DNA of 36,591 nucleotides from Chrysomallon squamiferum (taxonomy: Eukaryota; Mollusca; Gastropoda; Neomphalida; Peltospiridae). Numbering within the stretch: the stretch's first letter is position 1; each line of letters opens with the position of its first letter. Both the position numbers and the translations under genes were made by a program. The notes under the pieces are model-generated. The model saw nothing but the letters and a program-made list of their open reading frames with translations. It was not told where the DNA came from and did not search any database. Shown piece after piece: positions 1 to 13,200 of the stretch. The stretch is from the NCBI GenBank assembly GCA_012295275.1, contig CM022672.1, positions 12,513,904 to 12,550,494 on the forward strand. The letters run 5' to 3'.

Positions 1-654
1 GATCATTTTCATCACTGAGGTAGCTGAGTTTCATAATGCCTTCTTCCCAATAAGACACAGCATGGGCCAGACTTTCCATACCTTAAAATATAAATTATTA
101 ATATTAAAAAAGAATATTTATCTTTTAATCATTTATTTAATAACAAAATATAGTAACTAGATAAATTTCTGTATTTTAAGGCATTGACCAAAAAATATAG
201 CTTTTTGGAATGGAACCACAATTATTTAGATACATTTTTTGTTATTTACATACATATATCTATGTACAAGTTATTTCTTTAGTGTTTAATTGCTGATTCA
301 GATCTTAAAATACTATTTTGAAAAAAAAATGTATTTAACAAATAAATAAATTGCTCTTATTTAAGAACTATTTTGAAAAAAAAATGTATTTAACAAATAA
401 ATAAATTGCTCTTATTTAAGAACTATTTTGTTTTGATATGTAGGCAACAATAAAATCAATAAGCACAAATCTACTACTCTCAAAAGCCAAGAGTTGAGAA
501 ATAAAACATTTAACTTTTGTATTATTTAGTATTGCAGGTTAAAAGAAATGGCTGCTTACTGTCTTAAGATATCAGGTTTATGCTGCTCAGCACAGCCTTG
601 ACATCAGCAGGATAAAGATGGTATCTTAAAACGACAGTAACCAGTTATTCCACA

Positions 655-729
<75 letters not shown>

Positions 730-2519
730 ACACACACCCACACATAATTTTTTGACTGAAAAACATGTTCAGATCTATTAAATTTTTGTTAACTATTTGT
801 TTTTAATTATTATTATTAACCTGTACTACTGTTTGAATTATTCCCAGGTCTCCTGCTAAAGAATATATTATTTTCAGCAAATGATTGTCTAGAGTACCAT
901 TGAAACTGTCATTGTTGATGTTATAATTCATTATCACACAAAATATTCAGAATGTGATACCATCCTGTTTGATAAATCCAGCCACAATCCACAAAACATT
1001 TCCAAACAATGACTTTGACAATTAAAAATGTATATTCTGATGGAAGCAAATGATGATATAAGGCTAACCCTGCTGACATAGCTGCAATGGTGACATATTT
1101 GTGGTGTCAAGAAGAGGATGGGTAACCGTAGATGACGATGCTGCACCCAAGCTAGAAAGGGAAGAAGACATTGACCTCTGTTGTATAAGATTTTTGATAT
1201 CGTTGATGTCACTGCAGCGGCTCCTTGATCTAAGGTCTGAAAAAATAAAAAATTTCCCTTTAATTAAATGTTATTATTTATTTCTGAAGATAAATTATTT
1301 GGATCTGACATTTCTAGTTTGATAGAGATATTTAATTTTAATATGTACAAAAGATACTATGAAAACACAATCGATAAAAATATATATACAGTGGTACCTT
1401 GACTTACTAGTTTAATTTGTTCCATGACTAAACTTGTATCTCAATTTGCTCATATATCAAATCAATTTTCCCAAACGAAATTAATTGAAATACCATTAAT
1501 CCGTTCCAGCCAACCAAAAACCATCCCAAAATTATTTTTTTCTCTTTTTTTTGTAACTTGTTTTTAAATAAGAAAAATGTATTTATAAATGACAAATACT
1601 GTAAAAAAAACAAAATAAAAGAGAAAGTAAATAAATAAATTTGTTTTGTAAAGTGTATTTCTCTTGGAGATCAGACAAATTATTTTAACACCTTTGACTA
1701 GAGTTACAGCCTTTAATGACTCCTTCAGCTTCAGTATGGTACATATTGTAGAAGTACTACGCTCTTACTGCCTAGCCAACTACATACACACCTCATTCGT
1801 GTTTTTCTATGAATTCAAGCTTTACTTCAATGAATATCATCTGCTTCTTCTTTTCAGTACTATCCTTTGCACTCACTTTCTTAGGATCTATGGCCCAAAA
1901 AAGAAATTTGGCAAAATACTGCACAAAACCTGAGCAAAACACAACAGAGATGCTTCCGTGGTTAAGTAACCATGCAAAATAAACGAGTGAGTCGCGGGGT
2001 GCTGTTATAGTGGTGGCATATCTGAAACATGCATATAACTCGGATTTTGGCTCACAACTCAAAGCAAAAAATCGATTGGGCGACTGCTCGTAACTTGAAA
2101 AACTCTTAAGTTGGGGCACTCATAAGTCGAGGTACCACTGTATGTATATTTACATACATATAAATTATATATATAAAAATAGTATTACTATTAATAAATA
2201 ATTTCTGTTATAAATACATACATGCATTCACACACAATTATTGATGACAAACACTTTTAAGGAAAATCAAACCTCCATTAGGACTGGTCACTTTGGAGAA
2301 TTTTTGATTTTGTTGAGCTGCCCCAGTCTTTTGTTTACTGTCTTGTTTTGGTAATCGTTTAACAGGTCGTCTTCTCCTCCTGCGAAACAACACAGCAAGA
2401 ATTCCAATCAGTGCAAAGCCCAGTGACACTGTGAAGGCTGTTAGTTTGACAGGCTGTGACAAATGTACATGGGGTACTGATGGTAACTTGCTCTGAAGCT
2501 GCAGCAAGCTTTTAAACAT
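1..2519 (-). CDS. MIGA: Mitoguardin (MIGA/FAM73 family), N-terminal three coding exons, partial
   Basis: Coding exons read on the minus strand are 2519-2273, 1236-1069 and 81-1; the gene continues off the left edge. All joins keep frame: exon 1 ends in one base of an Asp codon completed by exon 2, and exon 2 ends in one base of a Gly codon completed by exon 3. The start is the ATG at 2519, because an in-frame TAA lies three codons upstream. Residues about 25-45 form one hydrophobic segment, followed at once by a run of six Arg and further basic residues, the pattern of an outer-membrane anchor. Exon 2 is Ser/Arg-rich and ends in a short SPLQLCQQG motif; exon 3 opens MESLAHAVSYWEE. Together these resemble the conserved LTP-x-QL-x-x-x-G-ME-x-L-x-x-A-x-x-x-WE block of mitoguardins. 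Known family role: mitochondrial outer-membrane proteins that promote mitochondrial fusion and lipid transfer at organelle contacts. Whether it corresponds to vertebrate MIGA1 or MIGA2 cannot be told. A CAG-like acceptor just upstream, with the exon beginning at 2538, suggests a noncoding 5' exon. The identification rests on remembered family features, not a search. Confidence 0.82.
312..430. repeat. 55-bp tandem duplication
   Basis: A 55-bp unit beginning ACTATTTTGAAAAAAAAATG at 312 is repeated exactly at 367, with the first nine bases starting a third copy at 422. It lies in mitoguardin intron 2. The lack of any mismatch suggests a recent duplication. Confidence 0.93.
651..745. repeat. (CA)n microsatellite
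   Basis: About 95 bp of CA dinucleotides with a few single-base interruptions, within mitoguardin intron 2. The rest of this intron (82-1068) is AT-rich, and I see nothing else in it beyond the 55-bp duplication. Confidence 0.95.
1389..2140 (-). mobile_element. Tigger/pogo-like DNA transposon, non-autonomous 752-bp remnant
   Basis: The element starts CAGTGGTACCTTGACTTA and ends in the inverted counterpart TAAGTCGAGGTACCACTG, and is flanked by TA on both sides (1387-1388 and 2141-2142), the target duplication expected of Tc1/mariner/pogo elements. On the minus strand around 1873-1798 a frame reads KKKQMIFIEVKLEFIEKHE and stops. A little further (about 1770-1670), in another frame, comes STSTICTILKLKESLKA. 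Both resemble the CENP-B-type DNA-binding N-terminus of Tigger/pogo transposases. Stops and frame changes show decay, and the DDE catalytic part is absent, so it is an internally deleted, dead copy. It sits in mitoguardin intron 1 in the same orientation as the gene. Seen directly: TIRs, TA flanks and frames. Family assignment is by remembered similarity. Confidence 0.82.
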
Positions 2520-3343
2520 GTTGGATTATTTAACTTTCCTACAGTCTTCATATATGAAAACTGAAACACAAATTTAATAAATAATGTTATATATTTAATA
2601 GAGATACAAATATTAGTCTTGAACTAGAATAAGTAAAATGTAAGAACTAAGATCACACACACACACACATTTGTAAACATTTCTCTTTTATTTAAAAAAA
2701 TGTTTTATAATTAGTCAGTTATTTAAAATAATGAATTACTATGATGACATTAATAGTAAGATATTTGATTAAGATTATGCTACTAAACACAAAATCGTGC
2801 AATTAACCATTTCACTGGCACGCCGCAATTCGCCAATTACTGAATTAGTATTACTAAGAGTAAGGCTAAGCCGCTAAGGATTCCAATCACTTTTTCACTT
2901 TAATTGGTTTTTAGAACAAACAAATCGAATAAATTTACAGCATTTAAGAAAATACAAATAAAAAGCAAAATGACTGACACATTTACTAAGTGTAAAATAC
3001 TTCTAAGAAAACTTTTTAAGTATCACTGACTAGAGACTAAAATCCGTAATTCCTAAAAGTAACCAATTTTAGAATTCGATGTGCCCTTGGACCGATGCAC
3101 TGGTATACAACAACAAACAAAAACGTATTCAATTCAAGAACATCAGTTGTATTATTACATACAAAGCAAACATATTTTATATTAAAAAAAAAAAAAAAAA
3201 ATCATTATTAATTCAAAGGAAAATTTACTGTTCCGAATTATTAGATTGTTATGTATAAACAGTATTTTATATCTTCATTTTTACAGTAAAATAATTATAT
3301 AAAATATTTAAAATATCGAAACTGACTTTACTTAGCAATAAAA
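2520..3343. promoter_or_regulatory. Divergent intergenic region, candidate bidirectional promoter of mitoguardin and INTS5
   Basis: These 824 bp separate the start codons of two divergent genes, so both promoters and 5' UTRs must fit here, unless upstream noncoding exons lie elsewhere. The sequence is AT-rich with a poly-A run at 3184-3200, a short CA tract at about 2653-2670, and a few CpGs near 2818-2830 and 3075-3095. No convincing TATA or initiator element can be assigned. The left end holds a likely 3' splice site for mitoguardin at 2539-2540 (CTGTAG on the minus strand), implying a noncoding first exon further right. Its role is inferred from position only. Confidence 0.5.
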
Positions 3344-6300
3344 ATGGCGGCCGCCATAGAAAATCCGAATCCCTTAATGCCCCAGGTAGATATATACTCT
3401 AAACCTAGATCTGAGTTTGTTTTGTGAATGTTTGCATCTGTATGGACCACTTGTTTCTCACTTTTACCAGTGTCTTTTTATATAGAGCGCAGGAGCAAAC
3501 AAAAAAAAGTTACTTCGACACTTTGTGACTTGTCACAATGTCAGTATCACTATGATATTGTGTCACTTAGTGTCAGTGTGACAGTGACTTACACTGTACT
3601 GTGTACAGTCACTAAGTTCAAGAGTTTGAGTTTTAGAGTGTGTGATTTTGTTCTGTTATTGTTTATGTTATTAATGGAATAATTCTCGTAATATTATCTT
3701 GAGTATGAGTTCTTTGGAATTATTTTAAATGAAATGAAGTTTGATAGTGATACTATGATAATCATAATTATCACAATCACTGAATCAGTTTCAGTTATAA
3801 GCCTACACATATGTGGATAATCATAATCATATTGACATTGCAATATTTAGTCTTATTAAGTTATTACTTTTGTAATATTTGATTTTGATGAATATTCAAT
3901 ATTGTTTAAACTAATAAAAAGATCACCGTCAATGATCAAATCTTAACAAGCAGACTTCTTTTTTCCCCCTTTCTTTCCTTTTTTTTTTTTTTTTAGGAGT
4001 ATTATCAGTATATAAATTAAGCTAAGATCTTAAGTGTGATAATGACAGTCTTCTTTACATTTAAAATTTGCAACAAACATTGTTACTTTCATGTTTTATT
4101 TATAGGATATATTGAATGAAGTGCACAAATTTCTCCAAGGTACTAGCAGCAAGGGCAATGTAAATAGTGAAGCCTTGACTCAGTCAGCTCTGTTTCTCCT
4201 GAGAACAGTGCCTGTGGCTCGACATGCTGTTCTGGAACATTTTTTTAATGTCTTTGATGAGGCTGTTCATGAACATCTTTTGCAAATGCAAATTGGTCAT
4301 ACAGTTACAGGTTAATTAGTTTAATGTATTAAACTTTTAAAAGACTGAGAATTATATTTTAAAATAAACAAGTAAAAATATAATTTTCATGTGCAGTTTA
4401 TAAATCTAATTGAATTTCAATGATATTTGTTCATTCTGTAGTTATGAATTTATATAAATAATAATGATATGATAAAAATTATTAAGATGATAAAGTTCTC
4501 CTAATTGTTGTTTATATATTCTTTAATAATATATTAATCCAGTTAATTCCATTTATTACATTCTTCTTTTCTTGTTATTTTTGTAGACGAAAGAGCAAAG
4601 GATATTGAAGGCATTCTTCGAGACATATCTGGTGTTCTGCTCAGTTTCATCCAGACCAATCCTGAAGCATGGGCACCAATATTATCAAGTGTGAGAATTT
4701 AGCTTAGCTTACTTCTTTTTTCAAGGAGGCAAACAGAATGTGTATTTAAATTACTTGTAAACACAACTAAGGGTGGTTGTATTAATTAAACTGAATCTTG
4801 GAAATCAATTTTTTTAATACAGCTAAGAATGGACATTGGAAAATTAGCTAAACTGAACATTAGAAATATCTTGTTAATATTACTGAGATAGGATGTATGC
4901 AAATTAATAATTTAATCACATTAAACTTTTATAATATTTTATTTTTACAGTGGTCACTGGAGCTTCTTGGTCATGTGAGCTGTAAGTATGCAAAGAAGAG
5001 AGGAATTCCACATTCTAATTCACTGAATGAAATACTTCAAGTGTGGATGACTTGTCGCCCCACCCAGCTACTCATGGAGCTTGCCACTGAGTGTTTCTCT
5101 GCAATGTAATAATGTTTTTGTTTTTCTGTTATCTTGAATGATCTGTTTTTATACTAGAGTAATATCTTAAATGTGATATAATACAAAATGGGTATTACAA
5201 ATTGAAAAAAACAAACATTATAATTTTGTGTTAGTATATTTAGATTTCCAACTGTCACATAATATTGGTGCACAACCACATTATAGGACATTTAAATTTG
5301 TAACCTATGTTTAATCTATAAATATTGTGTTATAAACATGTCTTTCAATTAACAGGAAAGGAATACAAATGTTTTATATTATCTTTTTATTTATTTGGTA
5401 TTAATGGAAGATGTGCTGATTATAACTACTTCATTGTAATACATTAAAGTCTAAATTAGTTTCAGTTTAAAATGTATTGATAAAATCAATTTCCAGTTTG
5501 ATATTATTTAATTAGCTGTTTGATAATTATCCAGGGTTGGTGGAGCCCCAGACAAATGTGTGGATGCACTGTTAGAAGCTTCTGTGAAATACTCTCCTCA
5601 TTTTGATTGGGTTGTCGCTCACATTGGGTATGCAGCATAACACAGAATATCACAGATATTAAATCTTTTAAAAATACTCTATTCTTTTGATAGACTCTAA
5701 TATGTAAAACATATTAAATATGAAATCTTTTAATGTGTCTCTTCTCATTTTGATTGTATAGTCAATCACATTAGGTATGTAACATAACAGAATATATTAA
5801 ACTTTGAATTGCTGAAAAAAACTCTTTTATTTTGATGGATAGTTGCTCACATTAGACAAGTAATTGGATGTAGAAGGTCATTTAAACTTCGAATCTTTTA
5901 AAAATACATTGAGTTTGACAAATAAATTATATTAATTTGAAATCTTTCAAAAATATGCTCATCATTTTGTTTAATTAGGTTTTCACATTGAGCATGTAAT
6001 CTGGAATTTAAGTTTGATTAAACATTTATAATTTACATTTGAAATCAAAACAATTATTTAAATTATTATATTCTAATTATTTTAATGACAAACAATAAAT
6101 AATAAATAGAGTTGATTAAATGAAAATTAATGTTTTAAATCACACACAACACAGCAGAGACAGAGCACACCACAGCACACCACACTTGCATACCTGTACA
6201 AACACATTTTTAAAATCTAATTACTCAAATATAACAAAATAAAATACAATTAATTGTCAATTATACTGTTATTTAGGTCTTGTTTTCCTAAGATGATAAT

Positions 6301-7175
6301 TACTAGAGTACTGAACTGTGGTCTCAAGGATTTTTGCAGTGCTGAGAATGACCCAGCAGGTCGCGATGCTTCTGCTCGTATGAAGATTCCTAAGATGGCT
6401 TCTGTTGTAGGAATTCTAGGGCACTTAGCATCTAAGCATGGACAAGATATTCGTCAGGCTTTAATGAATTTATTTGAGGTGATAGATATTATATTTTAAA
6501 CTTTATTTTTTTATTATTATTTTTTTTTAACCTTAACTAATCTTATAATGTATTTGACTTGTTAACAACTCTTGGCATTCTAACATGTTCTCTAACAGTT
6601 GCCATAAATGAAAGTGGTATGAATCGGTTTCAGAAATAGATTTAAAGAAGATCTAAGAATCTCCTTTGCATGTAAAAATAGTACTGGCATGTTACAGTTT
6701 TTAGTAATACAGGATGCCAAATGTTAAGTATTATATTTAATACTTGTTTTATATATTTCATTATGAACAATTGATATTTCCAATAAATATGTTTCTACTC
6801 AAAATTCTAGCCTTCAGACTGACATAAATTAATAACAATAATAGTAATAGTAATAACAATGTAATAATGATGATGCTGATGATAATTATGAGTATGACAT
6901 TGGCAATAACACTTTATTTCAACAGCAAATGTATTTTACTCAAAAAACAAACAAACATAAAAAATAAAAAGTTTAATGTATATTTTTAGATATTTTCTGT
7001 CTCATTTTATAAAATAAGTTTATTTCTCATGTTGCAGAACAGTCTACAAGGTGACTGCAGTCCAGTCAAAGTGACAACAGTGCCTTTTCTGCTTCAGCTT
7101 GCCTCAATGTCACCCATGTTACTTCATGTTCTAACCACTGACATGATTAAATCATGTAAGCTTTTTAATTACCTG

Positions 7176-7212
<37 letters not shown>

Positions 7213-10200
7213 CAGACACACACATACATACATACACACACATGTACATACACACACATATACATGTACACACACAATGTGTAAATAAAAGGGATATTTT
7301 GAGGTTAATGTTTTATCATTTAAGTAAATTTTAAGTTTATGTTTAAATAAGTTTTCAGATGTTTAATTATTTTTTGCACTCTTGAAAGAATAAGATTTTC
7401 TTTATATGTAATTTTGTTTTGAGTAAGACCTATGCAAAATGTGTACATTAGTTTTATAATCAGTGTTAAAACTAATAACTGAATTTCAGTAACACCTGCT
7501 GTATTAAATAAACTTCACAGACAATTTGCTTCTTGGAAGAAAACTAATTCACAGGAGTATTACAGGTATGAGTTTTTAAAATAATTATTTTTATAGTTTT
7601 ATTATTAGTTCTGTGTTCTGAAAGGAGGAGATGACTATATCTTAAAATAAAATAAATATGTGCAAGCAATAAACAATATTATATCATTGTTTCTTGTAAA
7701 ACAGTCTTATAAGTTTGATATAAAGCTTCTCTTGAGAGATTTGTTTTTCCAAAATTTCTTTTAAGAGATTTTACCCACATAGCATATTACTGGTTGGGAC
7801 AAGTGCAAATGCATCTAAATTTTACACTTTTTTCCCTTTATTTGCCACAGGGTCTCTGTTTCATTATTATTATTATTTTTTTTAATACAAAAATTTTAAT
7901 TAAAAATTGTCAGGTACTCCATTTTTTCATTTCAGTTCTTTTTGTTTTGGTAATTTTGTTAAACGTATATTTGGCCACCTTTGAAGAGTACAAAATGCAT
8001 TACTGTTTTCTCTTCAGTCTTCTAAGCCTTGTGGTTCATCTGGCCATCAAAACTGATACTGGAAGCTTTGACGTTCTTCATTTTCTTGTCACTACTGCTT
8101 CACCTAAAGTCCATTCAGGTGAGTGAGTTACTTACCAAAGTAATGTGTTCAGATGGACATTCCAGACTCTGTTTTAACAGAACTCAGAAACAATAAATCA
8201 GTAGTCATGTTTTCTTTGTTTAGAAGAACTTAATGTTGTAAGAAATTAATATTAAATGGAGTATTTGTGTTTTTGTGTATCTTATAAATTTAATTATTAA
8301 TTTTTGGACTGCACTATATTTTTCTGTTTATACCTAAGGAAGTACACATTTTGTTTTATTAATGATTATTAACTTTATTTAGTTAATGAATACAGTAAAT
8401 AACTTTAAAAGAGATAAAATAACTTTGCTGTAGGTAATCACCATGTTTAGTTAGACTTTCTATAAACAAATTTTCATCCTCTGTTTTTAAAGAATTAATC
8501 TAAAAACATCTTTTTTTCACAAAATATTTTGGAATGAATTGAAACGAACTGGAACCTCAAACCATGAAGGAAATAAGAAAGTAATTTTTTTCTTATTTTT
8601 CTCCAGATGACATGGATGTTGAATGTCCAGAGAAAGAGGTTCAGGAAACTTGCTGTGAACTAATGGTATGAGCTTTAATTAAATACGTCACAGACTTTAA
8701 TAAAATTGGACAGTAACATCTTTTTTAATGATATAAATTACATATAGTTTTATAACTGTGGAATAAAACTTTTTTTATTGAAACAAATATGGCTGAAATG
8801 AAATAATATAATTATTATGAAAGGAGTATTGTTTTAAATAATTAAGGTTATAACAAGTTAAGAAAATAAAAATATATTCCACAAAAAGAAATCTTTCTTT
8901 CATTGATTTTAGGTCTTTAAATTTTAAATACATTAAAATACATAACAGAATTAAAACTTACTATTTCATTTATTCAATATATGTTCATTATTTTAAATTG
9001 TTGAGGGAAAAAACATCCAAACTTCTTAATAGTCAAAAAATTTAGCAATTTAGTTTGAGTTATCTGAATGTTTTGACAAATTAATGAGAAGGACTTTGAC
9101 TGGGAATCTTTCCTAATGTTTTTATGCTGTTTTGAGTGTGTTTAATAATATTTAGGATTATCTTGTATTTCAGAATAAACTGCTACAAGAAATGCAGCGT
9201 CTGGTTCACTGTAAGAAACGAGATCCAGCTGCCTGTGACATTCCTCTCATCACAGGACTAACTCCATCCATCAGTAAACTTGTTGACCTGCTGATGGAAA
9301 GTGAGGGTCAGAGGTAACTGATAATTTCAAAATAACATATACTACATACAAAGTAAAATTAAAATTGATATCTTTTTCTTTCTGTAAGGGTCTTTCCAAT
9401 GAAACTTTTCAAGTATAAAAAGTCTCAAAGGAAAGTGAGAAATCATGCTAATCTAAATGTGTCTTCATCCTTGTATTTTTAAATTAATAGATGAAACTTC
9501 TCCACTGTAAATGTAAGTCATGCAATGGTTGCACATTTTTTGTTTTATTCTAACACATTTTGTTATTTTCATCCATTATGGTCTGGCTAAAAAAAGAAGA
9601 AGAATTTTTTTTTTTTTTTTTATCTAAATGAGCATGTTGCCAAATAGCATTTTTTATTTCATTAGTAAAGTTCATATCATTGTCAGATTTTTTAAGCCAA
9701 TGTTATGTTTACTAATGTTTTTGAGAAATAAATTTTAAAGGCTTCATTAATCTCACTGAAATAAAATAGTTATTTCAGCTGATATATTGTCTTTTTTCTT
9801 CTTTCAGTGTTGTATGGCTTCAAAAACTGTTAATATGTGTTGCTTTGTATTGTGGACAAGCCTCTGCTGCATCCATATTGGCTGGAGTTATTGCGCATGC
9901 CAAGAGAACACCCCAGGTATTAAATTATTATATATCAGAAAATAACATGGCTGCTGTGCTGGAACAATTTTACTGAGTAGTATTTGTATTTAGACAGGTG
10001 GGGTTTTTTTGTTTTTTAAATAGCAGTTGCAGTAGTTTGATTTTATTTAAAAATGCACAGTTATGTTATGTTATATTGTTATAACTGTTAGATAGTATTT
10101 TCTATATGTTATGTGATTAGCTTATTTTTATAGCCAAACTAAAAAACATTAAAAATGAAATCTTTAGAACTGGATACATTGTAAATTTATAATGCTTTAC

Positions 10201-13200
10201 ATATATGTATGGATTTTGATATGTATCCATATCTAATTTCATGAAATTTCTTTTGTGGTTTTTTTTAGTCAGTTGTAAATTTTGTATGGATATAGATAGA
10301 AACATACCTACTTATTTACAACTTGTCATACATAATACATATTGTTTCATTTTATTACTTTTGTAAATGTATGGATATAGATAGAAACATGTCTACATAT
10401 TCAGATGCTGTATGTAGCACAACATTTCTTTTATATGTCTTTTTTTTTCTTCTAGTCAATTGTATTTTTACGACTACAAAAGGGAATTGAGACAGCTTTT
10501 CCTGACATTATAACTGTCACAGTTGAACATGTGGTCAGCTTACTTCTTCCACACAATACAATCAAACATCTTCAGCTATTGAAGAATCTTCTTTTTCTTG
10601 TCCAATGGGAGAAAAAAACAGAATCATTTAAGAATAAGACAACAAGGTTTGTTTCAAATTGGAATATGTTTGTGTCCAGGTCATATATATATATAATTTT
10701 TTTTTAACTAAATGAGCATGTTGTCAAATAGCATTTTTTATTTCATAATTTTTAATAACTGAAATTGGGGACTTAACTATAAAAGTGGAAGCTTCAACCA
10801 GACATTAATATTAAACATAAACTGAACAGGCCAATGAATTTTATATAGTATTTTATTTTCTTGTTGATTAAATTTAATTTTCAAAGAAATTGGATAAAGT
10901 ATCACAACTCTGCCTCCTCAAAAACTCAACACCCTCAGAAATACCCCTATCCAATTATTTTTCATGAATGTATGGTTGAAAATTTCCCTAATTAAATTTG
11001 ATAAATTTTAATGGTAAAACTTGGAATACAAAATTCAGTAATTTTAACTTAAAGCTTCCAACTGGCATTATAATGTAAGTTAACATCCACATAAATAAAA
11101 TAATTAATTAAATATATATATAATTTAATTCAAAGACTAAAGTTTACTGGGATGAATATTGTAATTTGTTCAAAAAACTTTACTGCTGGTTATATTTTTT
11201 CAGTTCACGACTTCGCCATTGTCTTCAGGAACACATCACATCACTTTCATCTCTTCTGCTGCATCCAGACCAAGACATATCTGTCTCGGTGCTGAGTATA
11301 CTTGGACACATCAACATCCCCACAAAACTTTCTGCAACAACTCTCTCACAACTGTGCAGTACCTTGTCCTTCACATGTTTCAGAATAATTCAAATATCTG
11401 GTATGTTTGAAATCATATTCATCAAATACTGAGCAAAACAAAGTTAAGAAACATGAACTCTTTTCTGTGGTGAAATGACAGTATTCATCCAACAGATATG
11501 AATCACTGATATGAGAGAAACATTTTTCTGGAATCATTCACTAACTTGAGCACTAGTAATCTAAACAATGTAAAGAAGTAGTCCACATTCACTCAAGTTT
11601 TATTTTCTATATAAATCTGTAATATTAAATCAATTAGCTCAATCCGTATTGCATATTGTTATTATAATTATGCATAACTGCTTAAATTAATCCTGATTTA
11701 TTATCGATTACTATTAAAAGCATAAAGCATCACGTATAGAGTCATACTGAAAATATATTTTGTTTCATTTTTATGTTACCAATTTTATTTAATGTTTCTC
11801 TTACAAAGGAGTCACAAAAACATTTTACTGTCTGTCCAAGGGGAATATTGAGCTGACTGTTTTATTTAATTTTTTTTAACAGGTTTATAAGTTTTTATGA
11901 AACATAGTGACATGTTTAATTGACTTCCGCTGTTAAATGGTATTTACAGTTTAAAAATAAAATTTTCTTTTACTTTTCAACAGACAGTTCTCTGATGTTG
12001 CGTAGAATACGACTGTGTAAGAACTGTTGCCGTCAAGTACAGCTACTACCAATGGCAAAGTCCATGTTGCTGCAGATTTTAATGGAGGGGTCTGTAGTCA
12101 GTGTAAGTTGTTAGTTCAGACTACATCATCTAATTTTGTCAAAAAAACACAAAAAACCCTCAAGAAACAAACAAACACTCACACCAACAAAACAAACAAA
12201 AAAATTAAAAATAAAATCCTGTTAAATAATAATAAGAAGAAAAATAAAAATCCTAAAGTAACATCTTGGTTAAATGGATAATAAATAAATAAAGAAAAAA
12301 GACATAAATTGTAAATAAATAAGTTAATTACTTGAAAGATTATAATATTTGTAATTTAAAATAATTTTTAAATTTGTTTTGTTTTTTCGTATTTTGCTCA
12401 TAATTGTTACTAGAAAGAATTTTTTATAAAGTAAATAAAAAATATGATTATTAAATCTTAAACCTGAAATTGTCACACATCACATTTATTAAATGATTAT
12501 AGTCAGTCAAATAAGCACATTCTTTTTATTTTCTATTATCTTTTTCATTAATCAGTATATGCATATATTAATATAATAGCATTATTAATACTATTTCAGT
12601 GAGATTATAGAATGACAAAATTTAATTACAAAAAGATTTCTTTGATAATCATATTTCATTAATAAAAATAACACATCATAATAATATCACATCAACATGA
12701 TTATGAAAGGTTCAATACTAATTAAAATTTATATTAAAAATTTCTTAATTCATATTCAATTGTTATTCCAGGAAAATGCACTGTTGTTTGGTGGGAAACC
12801 CCAGCAAAATTTGGACAAAGATACAAACACTGATAGGGTTTCCTTGCTGGAAGAAAATCGAAAAAATGCTTTTTGCTTGACTTCGTCACGATTACATTCA
12901 AGTGTTTTCCATGCAGGTGTTATTGGACAGGGCCTAAAGCCAAGACTGAATGCAGAAATCTTATCAAAGGTAATACAGAAGTGTGTCAGTTTCAGTTGTT
13001 AATTGATAAATCATTAGTTTTGGGGGGTGTATATTTTAATTTTTGAAAATGTAGTATGTTATTTATAGTTCTAAATACAATCTAAATAAAATGTCATTAT
13101 ATTCTTATTTTTTAATTTTTTTTTTATATATTGCTGTTGTTATGGAAATGCCTTAATAATCTTTAATAATATTCCCTTAGATACTGAAACTGTGGTAAAC

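Noticed and set aside
1664-1933. Plus-strand open frame of 89 codons
   Set aside because: It lies antisense inside the Tigger-like element; the meaningful fragments are on the minus strand.
3428-3682. Plus-strand open frame of 84 codons in INTS5 intron 1
   Set aside because: It is the stop-free translation of the GTCA/TGAC repeat cluster; the first INTS5 exon joins directly to 4106 in frame without it.
7794-8126. Plus-strand open frame of 110 codons starting in an AT-rich region
   Set aside because: Only 8018-8118 is real coding sequence (INTS5 exon 9); the rest is intron read through upstream of the CAG acceptor.
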